A stretch of 64,000 nucleotides of DNA from Allorhodoferax sp032337135 (GCF_032337135.1 NZ_JAVXZZ010000001.1:1116001-1180000), one strand, 5' to 3'; numbered from the stretch's first letter, positions 27,412-36,789 are shown. Numbers and translations: made by a program. Notes: a model not told the origin generated them from the sequence alone.

Positions 27412-28518
27412 ATGCTGATCCACCCGTCTCCATATGCCCTGCATGACCCCGCGCTGCCCCAGCGCCGGCGCTGGATGATCGGCATGGCACTGATGGGTAC
27501 GCTGCAGGCTACCCATGCCGACTATTTTGACCAGTACGGTTTGCGCCCAGGATCACCGGAGATCGATGTCGGAACCCAGCCCAGCGGGTTCCCCTCGGGG
27601 GTAGTCAGCGCCGTCATGCGCCGAGACCACGTATTGCAGGCGGCCTTGTCCGAACTCGGCACGACCCTGCGAAGTCCGGGTTTTCGCCGCGGGGCCGACA
27701 TGCTGACCCTGCTGGCAGACCAGCGACTGGACGCGGCCTTGCTGGGCGACATGCCCACCCTCATGGCCACTGCCTCCGGGCAGGCCTGGGTGGTCGGCCT
27801 GGTCAAGCAAACCAGCACCGCCCTGATCGCCCGCGACAACATGGCGATGCGTGCACTGGCGGGCAAGCGCATCGCTGTGGTCGAGGCTTCCAGCGCCCAC
27901 CTCACCGTGTTGCAGGGTCTGGCGGCCGCCGGTCTCACCGAGCAGCAGGTGGAACTGGTGCCCATGGGGGTCGTGGACATGCCCAAGGCACTGGAAGACG
28001 GTGTGGTCGATGCCTTCGCTGCCTGGGAGCCCTTTCTCACCATCGCCCTCAACCGCAACCCGCGCAACCATGTCGTCTTCCGCGGTGCAAGTTCCGACTA
28101 CTTCGTGCTGTCACGCGCCTTTGTGCGCCGGTCGCCACAGGCTGCCCAGCAGCTGATTGCCGCCTTTGTGCGCGCATTGGAATGGATGCGCGCCTCGCAA
28201 CCGAACCTTGAACAGGCTGCGCGCTGGGCGGTGGCAGACAGCGAGCGCTTCTCCGGCGCCGCACCGGCACTGACAACCGCCCAGGTGCGCGCCATCGTGC
28301 GCCGAGAACTGCTCGATGTACCCTCGGCCCCGGTGCTCGTCGACGACGGCGGGCCACCACGCCTGAAGGCGGAATTCGAGTTCCTGCGGCGCCTGGGCAA
28401 GCTGCCGGTGCAGGCCAGCTGGACCCAGGTCGAGGCGGCGCTGGGCTACGACGGGCTGAGCCAGGTGATGTCCAATGCCCGCCATTTCCAGCTGACCCGA
28501 TTCGACTACCGCCCCTGA
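27412..28518 (+). CDS. periplasmic binding protein, NitT/TauT/SsuA type, in a c-di-GMP operon
   Basis: 368 residues. A basic leader with QRRRWMIG and a short hydrophobic run ends near THA, suggesting export. The body is a type II periplasmic binding protein of the nitrate/sulfonate/taurine group: DVGTQPSGFPSG, LLGDMPTLMATASGQAWVVG, LAGKRIAVVEASSAHLTVLQGL and DGVVDAFAAWEPFLTIA. No permease or ATPase gene adjoins it. It starts 27 bases after a GGDEF gene and ends 5 bases before a GGDEF-EAL gene, which indicates a sensory binding protein. ATG 27412 lacks a clear Shine-Dalgarno; a TTG at 27400 is possible. Confidence 0.85.
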   Translation: MLIHPSPYALHDPALPQRRRWMIGMALMGTLQATHADYFDQYGLRPGSPEIDVGTQPSGFPSGVVSAVMRRDHVLQAALSELGTTLRSPGFRRGADMLTLLADQRLDAALLGDMPTLMATASGQAWVVGLVKQTSTALIARDNMAMRALAGKRIAVVEASSAHLTVLQGLAAAGLTEQQVELVPMGVVDMPKALEDGVVDAFAAWEPFLTIALNRNPRNHVVFRGASSDYFVLSRAFVRRSPQAAQQLIAAFVRALEWMRASQPNLEQAARWAVADSERFSGAAPALTTAQVRAIVRRELLDVPSAPVLVDDGGPPRLKAEFEFLRRLGKLPVQASWTQVEAALGYDGLSQVMSNARHFQLTRFDYRP

Positions 28519-28523
28519 CACCC

Positions 28524-31500
28524 ATGCACAGCGCCTACTCGACCCGCTTGTCGCTGTATTTCGGCGCGCTGCTGTCGGCCTGCATCCTGGCCATGTTCGC
28601 GCTGTGGTGGTATGGGCTGCCCTGGACGGAAGAAGGCGGTGCGGTGGCGCAGCGCCAATTCGAAGTTCAGCAACAACTGGAGATGCGTTCCGACTTCCTG
28701 CGCAGCCTGCTCAAGCAGGGCCTGGATCGCCGCCGCAGCGAGGTACGCGCACTGGTACAGAACGATGCGCTGTCACAGGCCCTGAGTTCACGGAGCCCTT
28801 CGGCCCCCCCCCAGGCCGCACAAAACATCCTCGAACAGTGGATCAACGCCCACCCCAACGATTTCCAGAGCGTACGCATCGTGCGTGCGGACAACGGAAC
28901 GGTACTGGCCAGCACCAACCCGCACGAGTTGAGCACGCTGTTCGGTGACGCGAATCTGCTGCAGCCCGCCCGGCGCCCGGGCGTGGTGGAGTTGATCGTG
29001 CCCCATACGAGCCCGACTGGAAAGCCTGCCCTGGCCTGGGTGCGCCAGGTACCGGCAGTGCACAGTGAGGGCTCCAAGGCACCCGCCGGTCTGGTGGTGG
29101 CCCACGCCGAGGTCCAGGACATGCTGGAAGGAATCTTCGAATTTGCCACGGCACAGGCCGCAGGCAATGGCCAGACCCTGTTGTTCGATGCACAGCAGCG
29201 ACTGCTGGCGTCGGTACCCGCACGCAATGACAGCATGGACGGTTTGCGCATCGACTCCGAAGTCAGCCAGGGCTTCGAGGGTAGCCTGGTGCGAACCTTG
29301 GCCAATGGCGATGGTTATCTCACGGTCTACCGGACGGTGGCGCTGGGGGGCACCCACCACTGGACCCTGATGCAGCTGACACCGATGACGGACATTCATG
29401 CGGTTGCGGGCGCACGGCTGATCCGCAGTATCGGGTTCCTGGTAGCTTCGGGTTTGTTCATCGGATTCGTGCTGTGGCTCACGGCGCGCCTGGCGACGCG
29501 GCGTCTGTTGGACGTCAGCGCGGCTTTCGATCGGCTGGCGGGTGGCGAGCTGGCACTGCGGCTCCCAATCCGGCCGCATGACAACCTCGAAATCGTCACG
29601 CTGTCCAACGCATTCAACCGCCTTGCCATGTCATTCCAGGCATCGAACAAGCGGCTGGAACAGCAGGTGGCCGAACGGACTGCGGAGTTGGAGAATGAGC
29701 GCGACCGCGCGAAGGGATACCTGGACGTGGCGGGCATCATGCTGCTGGCCCTGGATGCGCAGGGCCGCATCTCGATGGTCAACCGCAAGGGCGCCGAGCT
29801 GCTGGGATACCCTGCCGCCCAGTTGCTGGGCATGGACTGGTTCCTGCATTTCATTGCAAGCGAGCAGCGCGAGCAGCGACGCTCACAGTTCCAGCAGGCA
29901 ATGCATGATGCGCTGGCACCGGAATCCCGCACCGAAAGCCCCATCGTCGATGCCCGCGGCCAGACACGGCTGATGGTCTGGAACACGGTGCTGCTGCGTG
30001 ACCGCGACGGGCGTCCCAACGGCCTCCTGTCCAGTGGGCAGGATGTGACTGCCACGCGCGCGGCCCAGGCCGAGTTGCGCGTGGCGGCGATTGCGTTCGA
30101 ATCGCAGGAGCCCCACATGGTCTGCGATGCCAACTGGGTCATTCTGCGCGTCAATTCCGCGTTTTCCCAGGTGACGGGGTACAGCGCCCAGGAAGCAGTG
30201 GGGCAGATGCCCAGCAAGCTGCTTGGTTCCGGTCGGATGCCAGCGAGCTTCTATGTGGACATGAACGAAGCCCTGCTGCGCATGAGCCGCTGGCAGGGCG
30301 AGGTCTGGGACCGGCGCAAGAACGGCGAAGTGTTTCCGGCCTGGCTGCAGGTCACCGCAGTGCGCGACGAAGACCAGCACGTGACCCACTTCGTGGTGTC
30401 GATGAACGACATCACCCAGCGCAAGGCCGCCGAGGAGCAGATCCGCAGCCTAGCGTTCTACGACCCGCTGACCAGCCTGCCGAACCGCCGCCTGCTGATG
30501 GACCGTCTGGAAGTCGCGCTCGCCACCTGCGCGCGCCATCCGCGCATGGGTGCCCTGCTGTTCGTCGACCTGGACAACTTCAAGACACTCAACGACACCA
30601 TGGGCCACGACATCGGTGACCTGCTACTGCAACAGGTGGCCGAGCGGCTCAAGGGCTGCGTGCGCGAGGGCGATACCGTGGCCCGCCTCGGCGGTGACGA
30701 ATTCGTGGTCATGCTTGAAGACCTGGCCAGCGACACCATCGAGGCCGCCACCCAGGCCGAATCGGTCGGGGAAAAGGTGCTGCAGGCCTTGGGTCGGTCC
30801 TACGTGCTGCGCGGCCATACGCACCGCAGCACGCCCAGCATCGGCGTCACCCTGTTTGGCGACCGCATGGAAAGCATCGAGGAGCCCCTCAAGCGTGCCG
30901 ACGTGGCCATGTACCAGAGCAAGGCGGCGGGGCGCAACACGCTGCGCTTTTTCGACCCACAGATGCAGGCAGCCGTCACCAACCGGGTGGCCCTGGAGGC
31001 CGACCTGCGATCGGCGATCGAGCTTCAGCAGATGGTGCTGTTCTACCAGCCGCAAGTCCAGTCACGCGCCGACGGCAGTTTGCGCATCGTGGGGTGCGAG
31101 GCCCTGGTGCGCTGGCGCCATCCGCAGCGCGGCATGGTGTCGCCCGTGGATTTCATCCCGCTGGCCGAGGAAACTGGACTGATCGTGCCGCTGGGCCAGT
31201 GGGTGATCGAAACCGCCTGCCGGCAACTGGCGGCCTGGGAGGGGCATCCGGATTTCGGCCATCTGACGGTCGCCGTCAACGTCAGCGCGAAGCAGTTCAT
31301 GCAGAGCGGTTTCGTCTCCCATGTGCGCCAGACACTGGAGTCCACGGGCGCCCACCCCGCCCGGCTCAAGATCGAGCTCACCGAGAGCACGCTGGTGGGC
31401 GACATCGATGAAGTGGCCCGCAAGATGTCCGAGTTGCAAAGCTGGGGCGTGGGGTTCGCGTTGGACGACTTCGGAACCGGCTACTCCTCCCTGGCGTACC

Positions 31501-31784
31501 TCAAGCGCTTGCCGCTGGACGCACTGAAAATCGACAAGAGCTTCGTTCGCGGGGTGTTCGACGATGCCAACGATGCGGCCATCGCACGCATGGTCGTGGT
31601 GCTGGGCCGAAGCCTGGGGCTGACGGTGATTGCAGAAGGGGTGGAGACACTGGAACAGCGCTACTTCCTGGCCCAGCAAGGCTGCCACGTGTACCAAGGC
31701 TACCTCTTCAGCCCACCTCAGCCGGTCCTCGAATTCCAGCATGGCGTGATCAGCAAGGCCTACCTGGGCCATTCCGCCTCCTGA
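28524..31784 (+). CDS. dCache-HAMP-PAS-PAS-GGDEF-EAL c-di-GMP enzyme
   Basis: 1086-residue membrane protein. In order: TM helix (about 10-30), large periplasmic sensor, probably double Cache (32-300), second TM (303-322), HAMP (about 323-375), short coiled coil (QQVAERTAELENERDR), two PAS domains (about 400-510 and 515-640), GGDEF and EAL. The GGDEF motif at 723-727 is intact, with RxxD (REGD) before it. The EAL motif is at 859-861, and ELTEST, DDFGTGYSS, KIDKSF, AEGVET and QGYLFSPP are all present, so both synthesis and hydrolysis of c-di-GMP look possible. It starts 5 bases after the binding-protein gene, whose product may be its periplasmic ligand adaptor. Confidence 0.92.
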   Translation: MHSAYSTRLSLYFGALLSACILAMFALWWYGLPWTEEGGAVAQRQFEVQQQLEMRSDFLRSLLKQGLDRRRSEVRALVQNDALSQALSSRSPSAPPQAAQNILEQWINAHPNDFQSVRIVRADNGTVLASTNPHELSTLFGDANLLQPARRPGVVELIVPHTSPTGKPALAWVRQVPAVHSEGSKAPAGLVVAHAEVQDMLEGIFEFATAQAAGNGQTLLFDAQQRLLASVPARNDSMDGLRIDSEVSQGFEGSLVRTLANGDGYLTVYRTVALGGTHHWTLMQLTPMTDIHAVAGARLIRSIGFLVASGLFIGFVLWLTARLATRRLLDVSAAFDRLAGGELALRLPIRPHDNLEIVTLSNAFNRLAMSFQASNKRLEQQVAERTAELENERDRAKGYLDVAGIMLLALDAQGRISMVNRKGAELLGYPAAQLLGMDWFLHFIASEQREQRRSQFQQAMHDALAPESRTESPIVDARGQTRLMVWNTVLLRDRDGRPNGLLSSGQDVTATRAAQAELRVAAIAFESQEPHMVCDANWVILRVNSAFSQVTGYSAQEAVGQMPSKLLGSGRMPASFYVDMNEALLRMSRWQGEVWDRRKNGEVFPAWLQVTAVRDEDQHVTHFVVSMNDITQRKAAEEQIRSLAFYDPLTSLPNRRLLMDRLEVALATCARHPRMGALLFVDLDNFKTLNDTMGHDIGDLLLQQVAERLKGCVREGDTVARLGGDEFVVMLEDLASDTIEAATQAESVGEKVLQALGRSYVLRGHTHRSTPSIGVTLFGDRMESIEEPLKRADVAMYQSKAAGRNTLRFFDPQMQAAVTNRVALEADLRSAIELQQMVLFYQPQVQSRADGSLRIVGCEALVRWRHPQRGMVSPVDFIPLAEETGLIVPLGQWVIETACRQLAAWEGHPDFGHLTVAVNVSAKQFMQSGFVSHVRQTLESTGAHPARLKIELTESTLVGDIDEVARKMSELQSWGVGFALDDFGTGYSSLAYLKRLPLDALKIDKSFVRGVFDDANDAAIARMVVVLGRSLGLTVIAEGVETLEQRYFLAQQGCHVYQGYLFSPPQPVLEFQHGVISKAYLGHSAS

Positions 31785-31839
31785 TCTCCGCCCACTGCCG
31801 GGGCACCAAAGCGCTGGCCGCGCAGGCCCTCGCGTACCG

Positions 31840-33273
31840 CTATCGCGGCGCCATGAATACGGTTTTCTCGGTGACCTTGTGCTCGGTACCATCGAGGGCC
31901 ACATCGATGACCACCTTGGTGGTTCCCGGTGGTGTAGCGTCGGGAGATGCCTGCAGTTGCACCACCACCCAGCGCGACTCGGCGGGTTTGACTTCGATCG
32001 GGGTGGCGGGATTGACGCGCAACCCGGGGATGCCACTGGCCGTCAGGGTGTAATGCTGGGTCTTCTCGCTCGCATTCATGATCTGGATGCGGTACACGTT
32101 TTCGTACAGCCCACCCTCGGCAATGCGCGCCATGACGCCGCGATCGCGAACCACGTCCACCTTGAAGGGCGTGCGCAGGCTCAGTGACAACAGCATCGCC
32201 AACGTGATGGCCAGGATGATGCCGCTGTACACCAGCACACGCGGCCGCATCACATGGGCCAGCACTTCGCGGCTGCTCCAGTGGTGTTCGATGGCGTTTT
32301 CCGTCGAGTAGCGGATCAGACCCTTGCTGTAGCCAACCTTGTCCATCACGGTATCGCAGACATCGATACAGGCACCGCACCCAATGCATTGGTACTGCAG
32401 GCCGTTGCGGATATCGATGCCCGTGGGGCAAACCTGCACGCACAGCGTGCAGTCGACACAGTCGCCGAGTTCGAGCTTGGCGGGGTCCGCCTTCTTGGAG
32501 CGCGCACCACGGGGCTCGCCGCGCTCCTGGTCGTAGGTCACGATCAAGGTATCGCGATCAAACATGGCGCTCTGGAAGCGCGCATAGGGACACATGTGGA
32601 TGCAGATGCGCTCGCGCAGGAACCCTGCATTGCCGTAGGTGGCAAAGCCATAGAAGAAGACCCAGAAGGTTTCCCAGGGCCCGAGGTTGGTGGCGATGAA
32701 TTCGCGCGCCAAGACCTGGATCGGGGTGAAGTAGCCGACAAAGGTGAAGCCGGTCCAGAAAGCCACGGCGACCCACAGGAACTGCTTGGCGGACTTGCGC
32801 CATACCTTGTTGAGGTTCCACGGTCCGCTGTCCAGCCGCATGCGCGCGGCACGGTCGCCCTCGGTCTTGCGCTCGATCCACATGAAGATCTCGCTGTACA
32901 CCGTCTGCGGGCAGCTGTATCCGCACCACAGGCGTCCTGCCACGGCGGTGAAAAGGAACAGGGCCAGCGCGCTGATCACCAGCAATCCGGTGAGGTAGAT
33001 CAGGTCCTGCGGGTACAGCACCAGTCCGAACAGGAAGAAGCGGCGGGTTTCCAGGTCAAACAGCACCGCCTGTCGCTCGCCCCATTGCAGCCAGGGAACG
33101 CCATAGAACACCAGCTGGGTCAGAAACACCATGCCCCAGCGCCAGCGCGCGAACAGGCCTTGCACACTGCGCGGGTAGAGCTTGCGCCCGGGGTCGAACT
33201 GGGGTGGCGCGCTGCCACTGGGTTCCGCTTGGATGGGAATGACTTTGTGTCCGTTGGGTCCGGGTTGGCTCAC
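31840..33273 (-). CDS. ccoG: CcoG, accessory protein for cbb3 oxidase copper centre
   Basis: 477-residue membrane iron-sulfur protein that helps deliver copper for cbb3-type cytochrome oxidase assembly. Seen: the N-terminal membrane helices, GRLWCGYSCPQTVYSEIF, the two 4Fe-4S clusters (CVDCTLCVQVCP and CIGCGACIDVC), a further helix and the C-terminal Ig-like domain. It starts with GTG at 33273, 8 bases after AAAGGA. The ccoNOP genes usually found beside it are not in this window. Downstream it converges on the GGDEF-EAL gene with 55 bases between stops. Confidence 0.95.
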   Translation of the reverse strand: MSQPGPNGHKVIPIQAEPSGSAPPQFDPGRKLYPRSVQGLFARWRWGMVFLTQLVFYGVPWLQWGERQAVLFDLETRRFFLFGLVLYPQDLIYLTGLLVISALALFLFTAVAGRLWCGYSCPQTVYSEIFMWIERKTEGDRAARMRLDSGPWNLNKVWRKSAKQFLWVAVAFWTGFTFVGYFTPIQVLAREFIATNLGPWETFWVFFYGFATYGNAGFLRERICIHMCPYARFQSAMFDRDTLIVTYDQERGEPRGARSKKADPAKLELGDCVDCTLCVQVCPTGIDIRNGLQYQCIGCGACIDVCDTVMDKVGYSKGLIRYSTENAIEHHWSSREVLAHVMRPRVLVYSGIILAITLAMLLSLSLRTPFKVDVVRDRGVMARIAEGGLYENVYRIQIMNASEKTQHYTLTASGIPGLRVNPATPIEVKPAESRWVVVQLQASPDATPPGTTKVVIDVALDGTEHKVTEKTVFMAPR

Positions 33274-33403
33274 GCGAAAGTCCTTTGCTGAAGCACCGCA
33301 CGGGGCGGATGGAGTCCAGAATGATACTGCTTGGAGTATGAAAATCGGTATTTACCCTGATATTCACTCGGAATTGTCGCCGAGTTTGGAGGTGACAACG
33401 GCT

Positions 33404-34021
33404 CTAGGGACGCTGCAGGTAGCGCCGATCCGACCAAGTGACCAACCAGCCTGGTGCATACGCCACGGCAATGGCACACACCAGGCCGGTCATGAAACCG
33501 TCTCCCCAAGCAACCAACCAATGCGCTATCGCTACCACACTGTCAGCTTCCTCGGGTAGGCCATTGCCTGCGTATTGGGCAAGCAAGCGCGCCACGAACA
33601 AGCTGAGCACCGTACCCAGGAATGCGCGTCCGAGTGTGTAGACAAAAATGTTGGGAGGAGCCAGCCGACGCAGCAGCGCACCCCAGCCCATTGCCAGCGT
33701 CGCCGGCAGGATGCCCTGCCAGAACGCTTGCGCCACCAGCATTTCACTGGGTGCTGCTACCCACAGGCCAGACAAGGCGGTTACGGCACACAGCACAGGG
33801 ATGGCCAGCGGCCACCCAAGACTCAGCTGTACCAGACAGGCTCCAGACCATTGCAGAGGGATGGGCATGGCGTGCATGCGCGGCATGGCCCAAAGCCAAG
33901 GCAAGAGCACCAACACGGCCAACAGTGGCGTCAGCAACTCACCACGCGCCAACAGGCGCCAGGGTTTCATGGCCAACGCCAGCAACAAAGCCAGGCCCGA
34001 AAGGAGTGGTTCCCATTCCAT
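33404..34021 (-). CDS. integral membrane protein (COG3235-like)
   Basis: 205 residues, about six membrane helices and hardly any soluble part. PPNIFVYTLGRAFLGTVLSLFVARLL and the C-terminal WGDGFMTGLVCAIAVAYAPGWL resemble the uncharacterised COG3235 membrane proteins, which are distant relatives of the CbiM/energy-coupling transporter S components. I would not assign a substrate. The ATG at 34021 has no clear Shine-Dalgarno. It lies upstream of ccoG on the same strand, 130 bases away, and is divergent from a GGDEF-EAL gene. Confidence 0.7.
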   Translation of the reverse strand: MEWEPLLSGLALLLALAMKPWRLLARGELLTPLLAVLVLLPWLWAMPRMHAMPIPLQWSGACLVQLSLGWPLAIPVLCAVTALSGLWVAAPSEMLVAQAFWQGILPATLAMGWGALLRRLAPPNIFVYTLGRAFLGTVLSLFVARLLAQYAGNGLPEEADSVVAIAHWLVAWGDGFMTGLVCAIAVAYAPGWLVTWSDRRYLQRP

Positions 34022-34140
34022 GCGCGCAATCTACCCTTCACAAGCATCGCCCGATGTGGCATCGTGTGGACAGCGCCAAGCATACCTCGTGTCCTACGCG
34101 CTCTCTGCCTGATTGGACTCCTTCTACCCGATACCGCGCC

Positions 34141-36042
34141 ATGCCAGTCATCAGCCCTGTGCCCCAGGCCCTCTCAGCGACAACCGGCGCATTGCAACTG
34201 CAGCAGCGCCGCCTGCGACAGATCATTCTGGCCATCGTTGCGGCGGTCTGCGCTGTCCTTCTGATCAGCATCGGGAAAGGAGCCTGGCTGAACATTGGCC
34301 TGGAACTCGTTGCCCTGGGGCTGTTGGGCTGGTCCTACCGCCTCAATTCCCACAAACGCCTTTCACGCGCAACGGCCGTCATGCTGGCCACCCTCATGGC
34401 CATGCTGTGCGCCCTGATGCTGACCAGCGAGGGGCTGTTTGACGAAGCTGTCTTGGCCTTCCCGGGCTTGCTGATCTTCGCCAGCATGTTCGGCTCGCGT
34501 CGTAGCTTTCTGAGCCTGCTGGCCCTGATCCTCGCAAGCTTCATCGGTATCTATGCGCTGGATGCCAATGGATTGGCGCGCTCCGTTCCCGACCACCTGA
34601 CTTTGGGGCGTTTGGTCATCCTTCTGGCCATCCTATCGGTCACTGGTTTCTTTGTCTGGCTGCTGGCTTCGGATCTGCGCAAGGCCTTGGCGCAGCTGGA
34701 ATCCGAAAAGCAGGCGCTGCTGGACTCCCACCAGAAGATCGAGGTGCTGGCGCACCGCGACACGCTCACCGACCTGCCGAACCGGACATTGGCCAAGGAT
34801 CGGCTTGAACAGCTTCTGCTGCAGGCTCGCCGCAGCCAAAGCATGGCGGCGGTCATGTTTCTGGACCTGGACAACTTCAAGACCGTCAATGATTCACTCG
34901 GCCACGCTGCTGGTGATGCATTGCTGTGCATGGTCGCTGACCGTTTGCGAGGTTGCGTACGGGAATCCGACACGGTAGCGCGCCTGGCGGGCGATGAGTT
35001 CCTGCTGCTGATGGGGGACCTGCGCGACGAGGAGGCAGTGACATTTGCAGCCACCAAAGTGATGCAGCATCTGGGAACAGCCTTTTCCATCAATGGGTTG
35101 GATGTAATGGCCACCGCGTCGATGGGTATTGCCTTGTTCCCGCGCGACGGCACCGACCGCGACAGCCTGCTCAAGAATGCGGACCTTGCCATGTACCGGG
35201 CCAAGGACGCGGGCCGCAATGCGTTCCGGTTCTTCGATGCCACGATGAACGAGAGCGTCGTCGAACACCTGCATCTGGCTTCCGGGCTGCGTGCCGCACT
35301 GGGCAATGGGGAGCTGCAGGTGCACTACCAGCCACAGTTCGACCTGCGCAGCGGTGCCGTCGTCGGGGCTGAAGCCCTGCTGCGCTGGAAGCATCCTGCA
35401 CTGGGCTTCATCCCACCCGCCAAGTTCATTCCCGTGGCCGAACGCACCGGCCTCATCAACGAGGTCGGCGCTTGGGTGCTGAACCGTGCCTGCGAGGATC
35501 TGCTCGCCTGGCGCCAGCAAGGTCTGGACGACCTCGTGGTGGCAGTCAACGTCTCCCCCCTGCAGTTCCGCCGAGACGACATCGAACGCGAAGTGACCAA
35601 TGCGCTCACCCAATGCAGCTTGCCAGGAAGCGCACTGGAACTGGAGCTGACGGAGTCGCTGCTGGTCGCAGACGCCCAGCACGTGAGCGAGGTCTTGCAG
35701 CGCCTGCACGGATTAGGGGTTAAGTTCGCCATCGACGACTTCGGCACCGGCTATTCCAACCTCGGGTACCTGCAGCGGTTTTCAGTGCATCGGCTGAAGA
35801 TCGACCAGTCCTTCGTGCGCAAGATGGTCGACAGCCCGCACGAGGAGGGGATCGTGCGCGCCATCATTGAGATGGCCCATTGCCTGGACCTGGAGGTGGT
35901 CGCCGAAGGCGTGGAGACGCTGCCCATGCTGGAGCGCCTGCAGCAGTTCGGCTGCGAGTTCGGGCAAGGCTACCACTGGTCGGCAGCCCTGCCCAAGGAT
36001 GCCTTTGCCGCATTCGTGAAAGCGCACAGGCCACGCCCCTGA
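34141..36042 (+). CDS. membrane GGDEF-EAL protein
   Basis: 633 residues: about five membrane helices (residues 28-180) without a periplasmic domain, a short coiled coil (LRKALAQLESEKQALLDSHQKIEVL), GGDEF and EAL. The cyclase motif is AGDEF (283-287), with RxxD (RESD, 274-277). The first-glycine change is found in some active cyclases but makes activity uncertain. EAL is at 411-413, with ELTES, DDFGTGYSN, KIDQSF and AEGVET, so phosphodiesterase activity is likely. ATG 34141 was chosen because the upstream frame to 33622 is not protein-like. Likely role: c-di-GMP breakdown controlled by a membrane-embedded sensor. Confidence 0.9.
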   Translation: MPVISPVPQALSATTGALQLQQRRLRQIILAIVAAVCAVLLISIGKGAWLNIGLELVALGLLGWSYRLNSHKRLSRATAVMLATLMAMLCALMLTSEGLFDEAVLAFPGLLIFASMFGSRRSFLSLLALILASFIGIYALDANGLARSVPDHLTLGRLVILLAILSVTGFFVWLLASDLRKALAQLESEKQALLDSHQKIEVLAHRDTLTDLPNRTLAKDRLEQLLLQARRSQSMAAVMFLDLDNFKTVNDSLGHAAGDALLCMVADRLRGCVRESDTVARLAGDEFLLLMGDLRDEEAVTFAATKVMQHLGTAFSINGLDVMATASMGIALFPRDGTDRDSLLKNADLAMYRAKDAGRNAFRFFDATMNESVVEHLHLASGLRAALGNGELQVHYQPQFDLRSGAVVGAEALLRWKHPALGFIPPAKFIPVAERTGLINEVGAWVLNRACEDLLAWRQQGLDDLVVAVNVSPLQFRRDDIEREVTNALTQCSLPGSALELELTESLLVADAQHVSEVLQRLHGLGVKFAIDDFGTGYSNLGYLQRFSVHRLKIDQSFVRKMVDSPHEEGIVRAIIEMAHCLDLEVVAEGVETLPMLERLQQFGCEFGQGYHWSAALPKDAFAAFVKAHRPRP

Positions 36043-36107
36043 AAGCGGTGCGATCGCGCCTGACCCGCCGTTTGACGGGCGAACGCTGACCGAAAGGGCA
36101 ACGGCGC

Positions 36108-36644
36108 TTATCCCTTGGCCCAGGCTGACTGGCCCAGGGCAAACACCGAGTTGGGAATGAAGCCACGCTGGGGAGTGAGCTGAGGCTTGAGCAGCACACC
36201 CTTGCGACGCGCCTTGCGTTGCGGCACCTGCACCCCCCGCGCTTTCTGTTCGGCAGCCAGGGATTTCAGCGTAATGGTCTTCATGTGGGCCATGACTGCG
36301 GTATGCAATGAGGCCCACAGCGAACGGGTCATGTCCTGCGCCAGCTCGCTCTGCCCGGCCTGGCCGTTGCCCAGGGCCAGCACGTCGTCTTCCTCGATGG
36401 CGAGCACGATGTCGGCCACGGTGATTTCGTCACCGCGGAAACCCAGGCTATAGCCACCACCCGGACCGCGTGTGCTCTGAACCAGGCCATGCTGGCGCAG
36501 CTTGGCGAAGACCTGTTCCAGGTACGAGAGCGAGATGGCGTGGCGCTGGGCCAGTTCGATCAGCGGCGTGGGTTGTCCGCCTTCGCGCAAGGCCAGGTCG
36601 ATCATCGCAGTGATGGCAAAACGTCCACGGGTACTGAGTCGCAT
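36108..36644 (-). CDS. Rrf2/IscR-like regulator lacking the cluster cysteines
   Basis: 178 residues. The DNA-binding half is very close to IscR (MRLSTRGRFAITAMIDLALR, SLSYLEQVFAKLRQHGLVQS, TRGPGGGYSLG, ITVADIVLAIEE). The segment that in IscR carries three cysteines for the 2Fe-2S cluster here reads DDVLALGNGQAGQSELAQDM and contains none. The protein also has a basic C-terminal extension of about 40 residues. ATG 36644 has AAAGGAG 5-11 bases upstream. It cannot sense clusters in the IscR way. It may act as a constitutively apo-like regulator or sense something else. It is divergent from an NhaR-type LysR gene. Confidence 0.88.
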   Translation of the reverse strand: MRLSTRGRFAITAMIDLALREGGQPTPLIELAQRHAISLSYLEQVFAKLRQHGLVQSTRGPGGGYSLGFRGDEITVADIVLAIEEDDVLALGNGQAGQSELAQDMTRSLWASLHTAVMAHMKTITLKSLAAEQKARGVQVPQRKARRKGVLLKPQLTPQRGFIPNSVFALGQSAWAKG

Positions 36645-36713
36645 GGGGTTACTCCTTTCGAGTAAATGCAATAAAGGAACCATAAATATAGGGGTCATAA
36701 TGCTTCGCGTAAA

Positions 36714-36752
36714 TTCGTATTTTTGAAAATTTCACTTCGTATTTCTCGAAGT
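36714..36752. promoter_or_regulatory. tandem operator-like repeats upstream of the NhaR-type LysR gene
   Basis: TTCGTATTTTTGAA at 36714 and TTCGTATTTCTCGAA at 36736 are near-identical units 22 bases apart, about two helical turns. The second sits in a dyad ACTTCG, 7 bases, CGAAGT (36734-36752). It is a candidate LysR binding-site pair. Confidence 0.5.
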
Positions 36753-36789
36753 ATCTCGGGCAACACGACCTTGCGCCTGAGGGGAACGC

